Shown here: piece after piece, positions 45,952-55,167 of the stretch
Position numbering within the stretch: the first letter of the stretch is position 1
How the letters are laid out: every line of letters begins with the position of its first letter
Assembly: GCF_900618535.1 (NCBI RefSeq)
Contig: NZ_UYJA01000003.1
Coordinates: 1 to 64,000 of the forward strand
Direction: 5' to 3'
From: Pseudomonas bubulae
GTDB lineage: Bacteria; Pseudomonadota; Gammaproteobacteria; Pseudomonadales; Pseudomonadaceae
Length of the DNA stretch: 64,000 nucleotides
Position numbers and translations under genes: made by a program
Notes under the pieces: model-generated
Told to the model about the DNA's origin: nothing
The model's database searches: none
Seen by the model: the letters and a program-made list of their open reading frames with translations, nothing else

Positions 45952-47045
45952 GCGATTCGGGTGAGAAGAAATATGACGCCAGCCAGAAAAAACTGCAGGA
46001 CCAGCGCAAAAAAGGCCAGGTTGCGCAAAGTCAGGACATCGCCAAACTGCTGACGCTGGCGGTTATCAGTGAGGTCGCCTTGATCACGGCTCAGAACAGC
46101 CTGCAGCGTTTTGGCCAATTGCTGATGCTGCCCGTTTCACTGGTCGGGCAACCCTTTGGTCATTCGCTGCAGGCCGTGTTCGTCGAGGCGGGTTACCTGT
46201 TTTTTGACTTCGCCTTACTGATGACCGGCGTTGCAGTCTTGATGAAATTAATCAGCAGCTGGCTGCAATTCGGCTTTCTGTTTGCCCCTGAAGTCCTGAT
46301 CCCGGACTTCAACCGGCTCAACCCGGTCAATCAGGCCCGGCAGATGTTTTCGGCCCAGTCACTGTTGACCCTGCTCACCGGCCTGATCAAGGCACTGCTG
46401 ATCTGTGCGGTGCTTTACCGAGTGATCGGGCCTTCCCTGGGGGCGTTGGTCGGGTTGGTCAACGCTGACTTGCCGGGCTATATCGTCGCGCTGATCGCCT
46501 TGTTCCGGCATTTGCTGCATGTGTGCCTTGGCCTGCTGCTGGTGCTAGCAGTGGTTGACCTGGCGTTGCAGCGGTATTTTTTTGCCCGGCGCATGCGCAT
46601 GACCCATGTCGAAGTGGTCAAGGAGTACAAGGGCATGGAAGGTGACCCACATACCAAGATGCTGCGTCGGGCACTGGCCCAGGAGCTGGCCCATGAAGAG
46701 CCTGTGGCCCCGACTCCGCCGTTGGAAGAGGCCGACATGCTGCTGATCAACCCTACGCATTTTGCCGTGGCGCTGTACTACCGGCCGCCACAGACGCCTT
46801 TGCCGACCGTGATTGCCAAGGGGGCTGATGCCCGGGCACGGCGAATGATCGACAGGGCACGGGCAGCAGATGTTCCGGTGATTCAGTGTGTGTGGCTGGC
46901 TCGCACGCTGTATGGCATCGAGACCGGGCATTGCATCAGCCGCGAGACCCTGCAGGCGGTTGCGCTGGTCTACCGCACTCTGCGAGAACTGGATGATGAC
47001 GAGCGCCGTGAAGTCATCGAGTTGGCGGAACTTGAGCAACGCTGA
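45948..47045 (+). CDS. hrcU: Type III export switch protein HrcU (SctU)
   Basis: The protein has 365 residues: four membrane helices (about 30-215) and a cytoplasmic domain with the self-cleaving NPTH motif at residues 268-271. Cleavage between Asn and Pro permits the change in substrate class. It is the last apparatus gene of this operon; the effector gene follows after a separate Hrp box. Confidence 0.96.
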   Translation: MSDSGEKKYDASQKKLQDQRKKGQVAQSQDIAKLLTLAVISEVALITAQNSLQRFGQLLMLPVSLVGQPFGHSLQAVFVEAGYLFFDFALLMTGVAVLMKLISSWLQFGFLFAPEVLIPDFNRLNPVNQARQMFSAQSLLTLLTGLIKALLICAVLYRVIGPSLGALVGLVNADLPGYIVALIALFRHLLHVCLGLLLVLAVVDLALQRYFFARRMRMTHVEVVKEYKGMEGDPHTKMLRRALAQELAHEEPVAPTPPLEEADMLLINPTHFAVALYYRPPQTPLPTVIAKGADARARRMIDRARAADVPVIQCVWLARTLYGIETGHCISRETLQAVALVYRTLRELDDDERREVIELAELEQR

Positions 47046-47053
47046 TCGGGGCA

Positions 47054-47082
47054 GGAACCGGGCGCTATTACATGGTCACTCA
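47054..47082 (+). promoter_or_regulatory. Hrp box, AvrE-family effector gene
   Basis: GGAACC, 16 bases, TCACTCA. It matches the HrpL consensus except for the first C of CCACNNA. It ends 31 bases before the effector ATG, the same distance as the box before hrpJ, which supports function. Confidence 0.85.
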
Positions 47083-47113
47083 CTCTTCATCAGCCAGTCA
47101 GAGTTGAGCAGTC

Positions 47114-50100
47114 ATGGACGTCAATTTTTTTGAACCCGCAAAGCCAGCGCCGTCAGAAATGCGCGGCACAGCCTCCCCGAACACTTCTGGCCCCACCGAA
47201 TCGGTGCAAATGACCGGTTTTCGTCATTATCAGCAGCCCTCTCTGGCATTCAGCGCCAGCCTGGTTGAAGGAAAAGTCGTGACCCAAGGCTCGTATGTGG
47301 GCCAGGACATTGCCGCCCAACTGAATCAGTTGTCCAGGCCGTTCAAGCAAGATGCCACTTACGCAGGCCCTGCCCGGAACCTGCGAATCAGGGACGACAA
47401 ATTTAATGTATTTCATATCCAGTCCACCCCTGCGGCCGCTGCAGTACTTAAAAGCAGTCTTCCCCTGAGTTTTTACCCGTCGCCCCCGATCAATCCCGGG
47501 CGTGCCCATCTGGGGCAGATAAGCGGTGTGCAAACAACCGCCGAAGGCGGCCAGTTTCGTGTGGTCGAGCAACGCCTGTACCGGTTAGAAGCACAGACGC
47601 TTCGTTGGTTGCCCGACAAGGACGAGGCCCGATACAGCCGTATTGGCTTGAGTGCTCAAGGGCAACTGATGAAAGTGCCGCAGGGGGTCGCAGACATGAG
47701 CATTGATGGTAAAACGCAGGCGAGCCTTGAGGGTTTCACGCTAAAAATCAGCCGCGACACAGCCGATGCTGCTCTTTGTCTTGTTCCCGTCAACGAGTCG
47801 GGTAAACCGGTGCAACTGGCGCATCTGGGGCTGGCGGGTGATGTGCTGTACGCCTCGACACCTCAGGGTGAGTTTTTGTGCGCGAACCTGCGCAATGCCG
47901 AAGACGGGCAATTGGTCATGCGCCCTGAACCACTCGATAATCTTGAGCAGCTGCATCAGGGCGCAGTCAGCATCAAGGGCTTTATGCATGATGATCAAGG
48001 CCGGCTCAACGCCCTTGTCCTCGACTCCCGCCGCCAGTTACACAGCACCCCTTTGAGCCATGGCCCTGATCAGGCATCGGGCTGGAACCTCAGTGATGTG
48101 ATCCTCAGAGTGAACGACACAGGTTTGCCCGAGCCAGGGCTGCAGACACTCGCCGGTAGTGTGGACCTTGGGCCGCGGGGCAAGGTTGCGCTTGAGGGCA
48201 ACACATTGCTGTGCTGGAACGAGCGCTCACAGCAATGGGATAAAAGCGCTCACCACAATGTGGAGCGACTGGAGCGTGGCCTGGATGGTCGCGCTTATGT
48301 ATTGCAAGGTGCAGAGCTGAAAGCGCTGGCAATCCATAAAACGCGGGATGCTGCGTACAGCGGTGCCAGTTATGACCTGACACCTGTTAATGATGCTCAT
48401 GCCCATATCAACCTTGGTGGCGCCATGGTTGAGAATAACGAGCGAAAGATCACCGGTTTTGCTATCGATAACGCCAGGCAATTTGTAACGCTTGATGCTG
48501 AAAACAAGCTGATTGCCCACGTCAACGGAAAGGCCAGGGTCTTGACCTTTACCCGGCCTAAAGAGCTTGTGGCGCTGGCACTTGACCGTCAGGGAGATCT
48601 GTATGCACAGACCGGCGCCGGCGAACTGCTCAAGCTCGACAAGGCTCACTGGCAAACCCCTTGCACCTCAGCGCTCACCTGGACTCCCGTGCCGGTGCCG
48701 GACAATGCGCCGGTCAAGTCGTTGCGTATGGGAGCAGGTCAGCAATTGATCGTCAGCTGGGGTGAAAACAATGCGCAACAAAAAAGATGGGGTGAACACT
48801 ATCGGCAGTTGATTGTTTCAGCGGATGGTGACCCGCAATGGAAACCTTTAACGGCACACTCAAACACCCCCGCGAGATCACTGGGTACGGTGTTGGGCAA
48901 CGCTGAGTTGAAGAGCCAGGACAACGGCACCTCCTGGGCCGTGACCTCCGATTGTTTTGGCCACAAGACTGAAGCCCTGTCGGTTGATCGTGGGGTCATT
49001 AAAAGTGCTTTAGCCCATTTTCATCCTGTTCAGGGGATCAAGAATATCGGCCTTGGTATCCAGCATGATGTTAAAGGGCGACGCGGGCTGGCAGACCTCT
49101 ACGCGGATGTGCGGGAACTGCAGGGGCTATTGCGTACGCTGGCGAGCGTGACACCCCGTACGATGGATATTTCAAGTCGCCTTGACCGCCTGGGCGAGGG
49201 CCAGCCAACCCAGGCCCTGGCCACAAAACTCAAGCGTTTTCTGAGTGAGGTAGAAGAGTGCAGCGTGCAATTGGCCAGGCGATTGGGCGACATCAAGGGA
49301 GCCCGTGTGATCCCGGATTATCTGCCCACAACGAGTGGCAAACCCACTGAAGGCTCAGCGAGCAACCTGTCCCGAATTCGCCAGTCCTTCGAGAATATGG
49401 GGTCTTCAAAGTCTGATATCACAGCGGCCTTGCTGCGCAGTTACGAAAAACAGGGTGTTTGTTTGTCGTTGCACGACGCTGGCCTGAAACGTGATTTGAG
49501 CAATTCGACCGGGCTGATCGAGAGCGATTTGATTCAGCACGCCCGCACACTTTTCAGGCTGGTCAAACTGGTCGACCGGCTGGAGGGTAAAGCGCCTGAT
49601 CAGGCCGAAATAACAGCCCGCCTGGAGAGTGCGATAGAGAACTATCAAAACAGCCCGGTACACAAGAAAACATCGCAGAGCATCAATGGATTGAAGCAGG
49701 CAGAAACGCTCTATAACAACTTCAAATTGTTGGCCAGGGACTTGGGTACCCCGGGATCAGCGCTCAATTTTCATATAACCACTACCTTGGGGCTCAATCC
49801 ACAAGAGACGGTCAAGCAGGCTCTGCTGCAATGCATTCAAAAGTCTGAAAGCGGCCAGTCAGTTGCATCGAGCCGGAGCAAAACCTTATCGGCATCCCTG
49901 TTCTTACTTCCAGTCCCGTTGCTTGAAATCATAGGGGGTGTTTCAAGAGACAATACCAACGGCATAACGCTGACTCGAACCGATCAGGGGGTCAGCGTTG
50001 ACATCAATATGGGCACTGGCCATACCGTCACTGGTTCTGTAGGCGTCGGTAACATGTTGCTTCCCTCCGAGGTGCCACTCGAAGGCCGGCTCAGGGTAGG

Positions 50101-51436
50101 GGCTGAGACTACATTGGCGTTGACGCATGAAAACGAGCAAAGCGTCAGCTTTGATATCAGGGAGGCAGATTTTCCCGCAATGATGGCCATCCTCACCGGG
50201 GAGAAAGGGAACGTTTTCGACTTGCTGGATCTTGGCAGCAATCACAAGAGCGGCACGAGCTCGAAAAATGCTTTGGACTTGAGTGTTTCCGCTCATGTGC
50301 AGCCCCGCTTTCACATGTTGATGCCGGAAACCTCGAATACACCTGGTGGCCTGGTACGTACTATGGTGAATGCGGGGGGGGGGCTTCAACTGTTTCATGT
50401 TGATCAACGCAGCGCTGTCGTCTTGGGGCAGGATGAAATAACCCGGGCCCAAAGCGTGAATACCCAATGGTTAGCCAGAGGCAGTGCCTCTTTAGGTATG
50501 GCGCCGGCCAATGGCGCCTTGTGGACTCAGCTCGGTGCCGATGGACCTACGTGGGTGCCGTATATCACGAGTGATTCTTCGTTCACCCTGGGGTTTGATC
50601 GCAGTGTTGCCCGCAGCATGCGTTTTACCTTCAAGCAGCCTGCTGTGATCGATCAGGCGCAAGTCAATGGATTACGCGATGCCTTGTCCCGGCATTCTGC
50701 GCCACTCAAGCAACACCTGACCTCGTTTGCAGCACAGGGCCCACTGGTGGAGCAACTGCAACATCTGCATCGTCTATTCATTCAGCTACCGTCACCCGCT
50801 ACCCGTTCTGAAGAGCACCATGCCCTCAATGAACAGCTGCAAACCTGCCTTCACCAGGAGGCGCTGGCCGCACAAGGTCGGCGAGCACTCAAATCAGTTG
50901 AAAGAACGGTTTCCTATGTGGGGGTAAAAGGTGGCCCTGACCATGAGTGGCTGAATGACGCTGCGCCTGCTAACAAGGCGGCAATTCTCCGGCTGTTTGC
51001 CCAGCAGCCACAATTCGAGCGGATCATCAACGACCTGGAAAGCAGCCAGGGCACCTCGGTAGTGATCAGGCTGGAGGTCAAGCCGAAGGTGCTGCGCATG
51101 ATTGACAATCAGATAGGGGATGGGCCTAACGCCATAAATGATGTGCAAAAGGCCCTGGAAAACCCGGACAACCTGCGGATTAAAACCTTGGCTGTAAGCT
51201 ATACGGCAACTAGAACCGACGCTATGAAGACCCCCATTCCTCTTGTGGCCTACTCCAGCAGGGCAGCCTTGAGCAATTCCTGCAAACTCCTCAACATTGA
51301 GTTGAAATACGGTATGGATCAGAACACTCCCTTGCGCGTTGAGTTCAAGGATACGTTGCCCTCGGCTCGTATTCGGGAGCTGAATCCCGAGCAGCTTGAC
51401 CAAAAGATCCGGCATGGCCGCAGCCCTTTGATGTAA
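47114..51436 (+). CDS. Type III effector, AvrE/DspE family (RopE-like)
   Basis: The protein has 1440 residues. AvrE of P. syringae is about 1800, so this is a shorter form. The N-terminal 35 residues are Ser/Pro/Thr-rich like a secretion signal. Propeller-like repeats with W and LDxxG patterns cover about 130-560 (RLYRLEAQTLRWLPDKDE, LLCWNERSQQWD, LLKLDKAHW). The C-terminal half (about 640-1440) matches the part that in AvrE/DspE forms a water- and solute-permeable channel in plant membranes. The box at 47054 and its place between hrcU and hrcC agree. A run of ten G at 50374-50383 (Gly1088-1090) and seven T at 47125 could cause frameshifts. No AvrF/ShcE-type chaperone gene is adjacent. Confidence 0.85.
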   Translation: MDVNFFEPAKPAPSEMRGTASPNTSGPTESVQMTGFRHYQQPSLAFSASLVEGKVVTQGSYVGQDIAAQLNQLSRPFKQDATYAGPARNLRIRDDKFNVFHIQSTPAAAAVLKSSLPLSFYPSPPINPGRAHLGQISGVQTTAEGGQFRVVEQRLYRLEAQTLRWLPDKDEARYSRIGLSAQGQLMKVPQGVADMSIDGKTQASLEGFTLKISRDTADAALCLVPVNESGKPVQLAHLGLAGDVLYASTPQGEFLCANLRNAEDGQLVMRPEPLDNLEQLHQGAVSIKGFMHDDQGRLNALVLDSRRQLHSTPLSHGPDQASGWNLSDVILRVNDTGLPEPGLQTLAGSVDLGPRGKVALEGNTLLCWNERSQQWDKSAHHNVERLERGLDGRAYVLQGAELKALAIHKTRDAAYSGASYDLTPVNDAHAHINLGGAMVENNERKITGFAIDNARQFVTLDAENKLIAHVNGKARVLTFTRPKELVALALDRQGDLYAQTGAGELLKLDKAHWQTPCTSALTWTPVPVPDNAPVKSLRMGAGQQLIVSWGENNAQQKRWGEHYRQLIVSADGDPQWKPLTAHSNTPARSLGTVLGNAELKSQDNGTSWAVTSDCFGHKTEALSVDRGVIKSALAHFHPVQGIKNIGLGIQHDVKGRRGLADLYADVRELQGLLRTLASVTPRTMDISSRLDRLGEGQPTQALATKLKRFLSEVEECSVQLARRLGDIKGARVIPDYLPTTSGKPTEGSASNLSRIRQSFENMGSSKSDITAALLRSYEKQGVCLSLHDAGLKRDLSNSTGLIESDLIQHARTLFRLVKLVDRLEGKAPDQAEITARLESAIENYQNSPVHKKTSQSINGLKQAETLYNNFKLLARDLGTPGSALNFHITTTLGLNPQETVKQALLQCIQKSESGQSVASSRSKTLSASLFLLPVPLLEIIGGVSRDNTNGITLTRTDQGVSVDINMGTGHTVTGSVGVGNMLLPSEVPLEGRLRVGAETTLALTHENEQSVSFDIREADFPAMMAILTGEKGNVFDLLDLGSNHKSGTSSKNALDLSVSAHVQPRFHMLMPETSNTPGGLVRTMVNAGGGLQLFHVDQRSAVVLGQDEITRAQSVNTQWLARGSASLGMAPANGALWTQLGADGPTWVPYITSDSSFTLGFDRSVARSMRFTFKQPAVIDQAQVNGLRDALSRHSAPLKQHLTSFAAQGPLVEQLQHLHRLFIQLPSPATRSEEHHALNEQLQTCLHQEALAAQGRRALKSVERTVSYVGVKGGPDHEWLNDAAPANKAAILRLFAQQPQFERIINDLESSQGTSVVIRLEVKPKVLRMIDNQIGDGPNAINDVQKALENPDNLRIKTLAVSYTATRTDAMKTPIPLVAYSSRAALSNSCKLLNIELKYGMDQNTPLRVEFKDTLPSARIRELNPEQLDQKIRHGRSPLM
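50374..50383 (+). repeat. Ten-G homopolymer inside the effector gene
   Basis: GC followed by ten G and CTT encodes Ala-Gly-Gly-Gly-Leu at residues 1087-1091. Nine G would give a stop at 50439-50441 and eleven G a stop at 50401-50403; either removes about 330 C-terminal residues. It is the longest G/C run I see in the window. Confidence 0.95.
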
Positions 51437-51442
51437 TGATAA

Positions 51443-51475
51443 TACCGGCCTGGCTGATAATCAGACAGGCCGGTA
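51443..51475. terminator. Stem-loop after effector gene (terminator-like, no T tail)
   Basis: TACCGGCCTG and CAGGCCGGTA are exact inverse complements with a 13-base loop, seven bases after the effector stop. No T run follows on the + strand, so it may slow polymerase or protect the mRNA rather than end it. From 51476 to 51568 nothing else is seen. Confidence 0.6.
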
Positions 51476-51568
51476 CATGGGGGTGGGGGCTAAGACTCTG
51501 CGCAGGATCGGATGCGTGGGTTTGAATGTCTTCAGATCACCGGGGCAATGGGTCGTTGCACGGTTGAT

Positions 51569-51772
51569 CTAGGGTTCCAGAGGCACAACGTGATGGTCTG
51601 AACGTTCAGCATACGAGCCTGTATCTGTACGCATGTGTGGTGGCCACCAGATCACCAGCGTCCTGGCGCTGGAGGCCGGGCGCGCGCACAGGTCTGTACG
51701 GCAATCCGAGGTGCAGCCTTGCAACAGTCCAGCCAGGGCCGCCGCCATGGCAACTGCGATCAGCCGAGTCAT
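51569..51772 (-). CDS. hrpT: Small outer-membrane lipoprotein HrpT (secretin pilotin-like)
   Basis: The protein has 67 residues: a lipoprotein signal with lipobox LLQGC (Cys20) and a short polar tail. In P. syringae HrpT follows hrcC and helps the secretin. The ATG overlaps the hrcC stop by four bases, confirming the start. hrpV, which follows hrpT in P. syringae, is not present. Confidence 0.85.
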   Translation of the reverse strand: MTRLIAVAMAAALAGLLQGCTSDCRTDLCARPASSARTLVIWWPPHMRTDTGSYAERSDHHVVPLEP

Positions 51773-53790
51773 GGCGTGGCCTCCAGCAATGATGGCCGAG
51801 ACACGCTTGATTGTTCGTCGGGGTCGGGTGCTCGTGTCGCGATAAACACCTCCGCACGTTCGCCGGGCGCCAGCCACGGAGTCGGCCAGATACTCACCGC
51901 CAGGGTGCCGGCAGTGCTGCAATCACGTTCATCGACGCGCACCCGGCTCTGGCTCTGGTTGTGCAATACCAGTAGGGCCACGTTGTAGTCCTCACTTTCG
52001 TACCACTGATGACGCGCGGTATCGACCTTCAGAGACGTGAACGCTTTGCACAGGCTGCCCGTCCGGGGCGGCATCGGCATCGCTGTGAACCGGCCAGGCA
52101 CGTGGCCCGTGACCAGTTGGCGGAACACCCGGGTAATATCGGAGCGCTGAATCACTGGCTGCTTCGCATCACGCCGTCTCAATTGGGTCAGCGCTGCCTC
52201 CAGTTGCGCCTGATCCGATTGTGGCAGGTAGCGGGCAGGGTTGGTCTGGTCGCCAATCAGGCGGGGTGTCAGGATAAACAGCCGCTCACGGCGATTTTTA
52301 GTGTTCTGCGTGGACGAAAACAGCAGCTTGCCCAGCCAGGGGATATTTCCCAATACGGGGACTCGATTGCGGCTGTCGACCTCTTCAGCGACATGAAAAC
52401 CGCCGATGACCAGGGATTGTTTTTCGTGGATCACTGCCTGGGTACTGATGTTGCCTTTGCGAACATCCGGTGTGGAATGCTGCCCTGTGTTATCGGCAAA
52501 GGTGCCGTCTTCGATATCGATGATCAGGTGAATCTGATTGGCGCCACTGGCTTCGATTACCCGGGGTATGACCTGGAAACTGGTGCCGGTGGTGACCGGC
52601 ATGATGTTGGCCACGCCCTCACCGACGGCCTGGATATATTGCGTGCGATTGAAATCGATAACAGCGGGCTGGTTTTCCAGGGTCATGATCGAGGGGTTGG
52701 ATACCACCGTTGCCAGCCCGCGGGCTTCAAGCGCCTTGATCTCGGCTGCAAAACGGTCAGCCTGGATCATGGACACGGTTGTCGGGGAAGTGCCCGACAA
52801 CCCAGTAGCCATCCCGAAACGGCCGCTCTGAAAGCCCCATTTCGTCCCCAGTTCGTTGAGTTGGGTGCGGTTGATATCGAGAATCACGGCGTCTATTTCC
52901 ACGAGTTTGCGCGGGACATCGAGCTTGGCGATCAGTGCCTGATAGAGCGTCCCGCGTTCGCTGGCGTCGTAGATCAACACGCTGTTGTTACGTACATCGG
53001 CCTCCACGCGGATGGCGTTCAGGCCTGATGATTTCAAATCGGCGGTGAGCGCGGGCAGTGGTGGATTGCTTGAATAAGGCATGGGGGAGGCCGTGCCGGA
53101 TACTGGCGAGGGGCCGGGGGAGGGAGCAGCGAACGGGCTCGATGACTTGGTATCGAGCAACCCGCGCAACAAGCTGGCGATACCGGGCACACTCAGTTTT
53201 TCGCCCCGATAATCGATCTGCCGGTCTGCCGCATTGGCGAACTGCAGTGTGAAAGTCAGCACATCCTGTTTATTGACGGGTTCTGCCCGTTTGCGACTGA
53301 ACTGCCTGATCTGCTCGATATAGCGTTTGGGCCCGGACACCAGTACCACGCCGATATCCGGCAACTCGCCCCAGCCGAAACGCTCATCCAGCAGGCCTAT
53401 CCGGGTCAGGGCCTGCTTCAGATCGGCAATGGTATCGTCCGCAACTTCAAGGCGGCTCGTGGTCTGCTGGTCAAGCGAACTGATGTAGAGCGTGTTGTTA
53501 TGCACAAACCACTGGAAACGGTGTTCCAGTGCAAGCCGCTCCATTAAACCGGTGAGCGTGTCGGCGCGTAGCTTGCCGTTTACGACGCCTTGAAGCGCGC
53601 CATCAATCTGTAGTTGCAGGCCCACGGTATGGGCAAAGGCCCCTAGAAAATCAGGCACTGACAGGTTATTGGCTTCATGGGCATAAGGCGTTTTTTGCCA
53701 CTCCTGTGGAACGGCGGCCATCGCCCCGTTGGCTAGCAAAAAAAGAGCTGGCAACAGGGTCCGTTGCAAGGAGTGCTTGAACCTGAGCAT
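51769..53790 (-). CDS. hrcC: Type III outer-membrane secretin HrcC (SctC)
   Basis: The protein has 673 residues: signal peptide to about residue 25 (LANGAMA), N-terminal ring domains (about 40-330) and the secretin domain (about 345-560) with VPVLGNIPWLGKLLF, a hallmark of the family. It forms the outer-membrane pore of the injectisome. The ATG shares its first base with the hrpF stop (TGATG); a GTG three bases earlier is possible. No hrpG lies between hrpF and hrcC, unlike in P. syringae. Confidence 0.95.
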   Translation of the reverse strand: MLRFKHSLQRTLLPALFLLANGAMAAVPQEWQKTPYAHEANNLSVPDFLGAFAHTVGLQLQIDGALQGVVNGKLRADTLTGLMERLALEHRFQWFVHNNTLYISSLDQQTTSRLEVADDTIADLKQALTRIGLLDERFGWGELPDIGVVLVSGPKRYIEQIRQFSRKRAEPVNKQDVLTFTLQFANAADRQIDYRGEKLSVPGIASLLRGLLDTKSSSPFAAPSPGPSPVSGTASPMPYSSNPPLPALTADLKSSGLNAIRVEADVRNNSVLIYDASERGTLYQALIAKLDVPRKLVEIDAVILDINRTQLNELGTKWGFQSGRFGMATGLSGTSPTTVSMIQADRFAAEIKALEARGLATVVSNPSIMTLENQPAVIDFNRTQYIQAVGEGVANIMPVTTGTSFQVIPRVIEASGANQIHLIIDIEDGTFADNTGQHSTPDVRKGNISTQAVIHEKQSLVIGGFHVAEEVDSRNRVPVLGNIPWLGKLLFSSTQNTKNRRERLFILTPRLIGDQTNPARYLPQSDQAQLEAALTQLRRRDAKQPVIQRSDITRVFRQLVTGHVPGRFTAMPMPPRTGSLCKAFTSLKVDTARHQWYESEDYNVALLVLHNQSQSRVRVDERDCSTAGTLAVSIWPTPWLAPGERAEVFIATRAPDPDEQSSVSRPSLLEATP

Positions 53791-54008
53791 CACTGCACGG
53801 CATCAATAATGCTTTTGGTCAGGCTGTGCTTGAATCGGGTTTGCTCGTTGATCGAGAAACTGGCAATGGCCATTTTTTGTGAAGCGTCGAGGAAGCGCTG
53901 CATGTCTTCGGGGCTTGCTTGATTGTTCAGGGCGATCTCCTCCAGTTTTTTTTGGGCCTGGATAAAGCGGGTGTCAATGCGACGCTGAATGCTTTCGAAC
54001 GAAGCCAT
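53790..54008 (-). CDS. hrpF: Small type III protein HrpF
   Basis: The protein has 72 residues, helical (MASFESIQRRIDTRFIQAQK...), close to the 74 residues of P. syringae HrpF, a small protein needed for pilus export and thought to act with a partner chaperone. GGAGG at good spacing fixes the ATG at 54008. The upstream in-frame ATG at 54026 would leave almost no leader after the Hrp box at 54037. It is the first gene of the hrpF-hrcC-hrpT unit. Confidence 0.82.
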   Translation of the reverse strand: MASFESIQRRIDTRFIQAQKKLEEIALNNQASPEDMQRFLDASQKMAIASFSINEQTRFKHSLTKSIIDAVQ

Positions 54009-54029
54009 AGAACCTCCATCAGTCAATAC

Positions 54030-54644
54030 TCACCACTCAGTGGTAGCTCCTGCCGGATCAGTTCCATCAGTGGTCATGGGGATCAGCAGCGCCTTGAGCG
54101 TTGTGGCCCAGTCAATGCGCAGGTCGTGTTGCGCAGTGACCAGCACCAGAGCGAAGGGGTCGAGGCGTTCATCTGCTTGCAGTTGCCATGCGGTATCCGG
54201 GCGGGTGCTTAGCCACTGCCGTATAGGTGCAAGCATCTGCGGGTGGCAGCGCAGGGTTGCATTCAATGGCGGGCATTGGGCTGGCAGCAGTTGCGCCAGC
54301 AAGGCATTGATTCGCATCTGTGGCGGCACCTCACCGAGCAATCGCTCCAGAGCCTGATTGACCACTTGCGAGGCGCTGGTTTCAATCGCTTGGCACAAGG
54401 CGCCATGTTCCTGTTGCCAACGCGCCAGATGGGCATTGGCCTGTTGCCAGAATTCGCTGTGGGCCTTTTGCAGCAGCGTATCGGCAGCGTTTTCAGCGTT
54501 GCTCAGCAGTTCGTCTGCCTGGGCACGTGCCTGGGCCAGCACCTCATTGGCCAGGCCGCAATCGATCAGGTTCTGGCTGCTGATCAGTACCTGGGGCAGC
54601 CCGGTTGCGCCTGGCTGCAGCTCAATCGTGCGGCGTGTCAGCAT
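54030..54644 (-). CDS. hrpE: Type III ATPase regulator HrpE (SctL)
   Basis: The protein has 204 residues: long N-terminal helix with Ala/Glu heptads (about 35-95), then a globular part. This is the FliH/SctL layout, which tethers the HrcN ATPase to the sorting platform. The ATG at 54644 overlaps the end of hrpD by 23 bases; the longer open frame is the hrpD strand read out of frame. Its 3' end contains the Hrp box for hrpF. Confidence 0.85.
   Translation of the reverse strand: MLTRRTIELQPGATGLPQVLISSQNLIDCGLANEVLAQARAQADELLSNAENAADTLLQKAHSEFWQQANAHLARWQQEHGALCQAIETSASQVVNQALERLLGEVPPQMRINALLAQLLPAQCPPLNATLRCHPQMLAPIRQWLSTRPDTAWQLQADERLDPFALVLVTAQHDLRIDWATTLKALLIPMTTDGTDPAGATTEW
54037..54065 (-). 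promoter_or_regulatory. Hrp box, hrpF-hrcC-hrpT operon
   Basis: On the minus strand GGAACT, 16 bases, CCACTGA. It matches the HrpL consensus with one change (final C of GGAACC to T). It lies inside the last codons of hrpE and ends 28 bases before the hrpF ATG. Confidence 0.83.
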
Positions 54645-55167
54645 GGTTGTGCCCCTCGTCGCGGGGTCGTGTGTGCCACAACACTGTTTGCCAGAGCGTT
54701 CGGAGTTTGGCCGGTGAAATGGCCGGCACCGGTTTTTGCTCCAGCGTTTCGATCCGTGCAGGGGCAAAGCGCAGTCGCAACCTCTGCCAGACCGGTGGTT
54801 CGAGCCATGCTCTGAGCAGTTGCAAGGGATCGTCGGCGGGCTCGAGCCAGTCCTGCGTGTGCAAAGCCCTGGCAAGGCGCTGGCACCACAAACGCTGCGT
54901 GTCATCCCGTGCAGCAGAAGGTGTAGTACGGCAGATACGCTCGACCCTTTGCAGCAACGCGTCATAGTGCGCCGGTTGCGCCAGTGCCAGCTGCATCAGG
55001 CTGGTTGTGGGCGCACAGGGCAGGCAGGGGGCGATACCCAAGCTCTTGCTGGCGCCTGCATGCTGGTTGCGCAGCAAGGCGGGCGATGCGTCAAGGATCT
55101 GCCAGTGCGGATGAGCGTAGCGCCATGGCAAGGCCCACCACTGTACCCAGGCATCAATGTCATTCAT
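54622..55167 (-). CDS. hrpD: Type III sorting-platform adaptor HrpD (SctK)
   Basis: The protein has 181 residues, Trp- and Leu-rich (DAWVQWWALPWRYAHPHW at the start), soluble. Position after hrcJ and length match HrpD of P. syringae. SctK links the inner-membrane ring to HrcQ. The ATG at 55167 overlaps the hrcJ stop (ATGA). Primary sequence of SctK is weakly conserved, so context carries much of the call. Confidence 0.82.
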   Translation of the reverse strand: MNDIDAWVQWWALPWRYAHPHWQILDASPALLRNQHAGASKSLGIAPCLPCAPTTSLMQLALAQPAHYDALLQRVERICRTTPSAARDDTQRLWCQRLARALHTQDWLEPADDPLQLLRAWLEPPVWQRLRLRFAPARIETLEQKPVPAISPAKLRTLWQTVLWHTRPRDEGHNHADTPHD

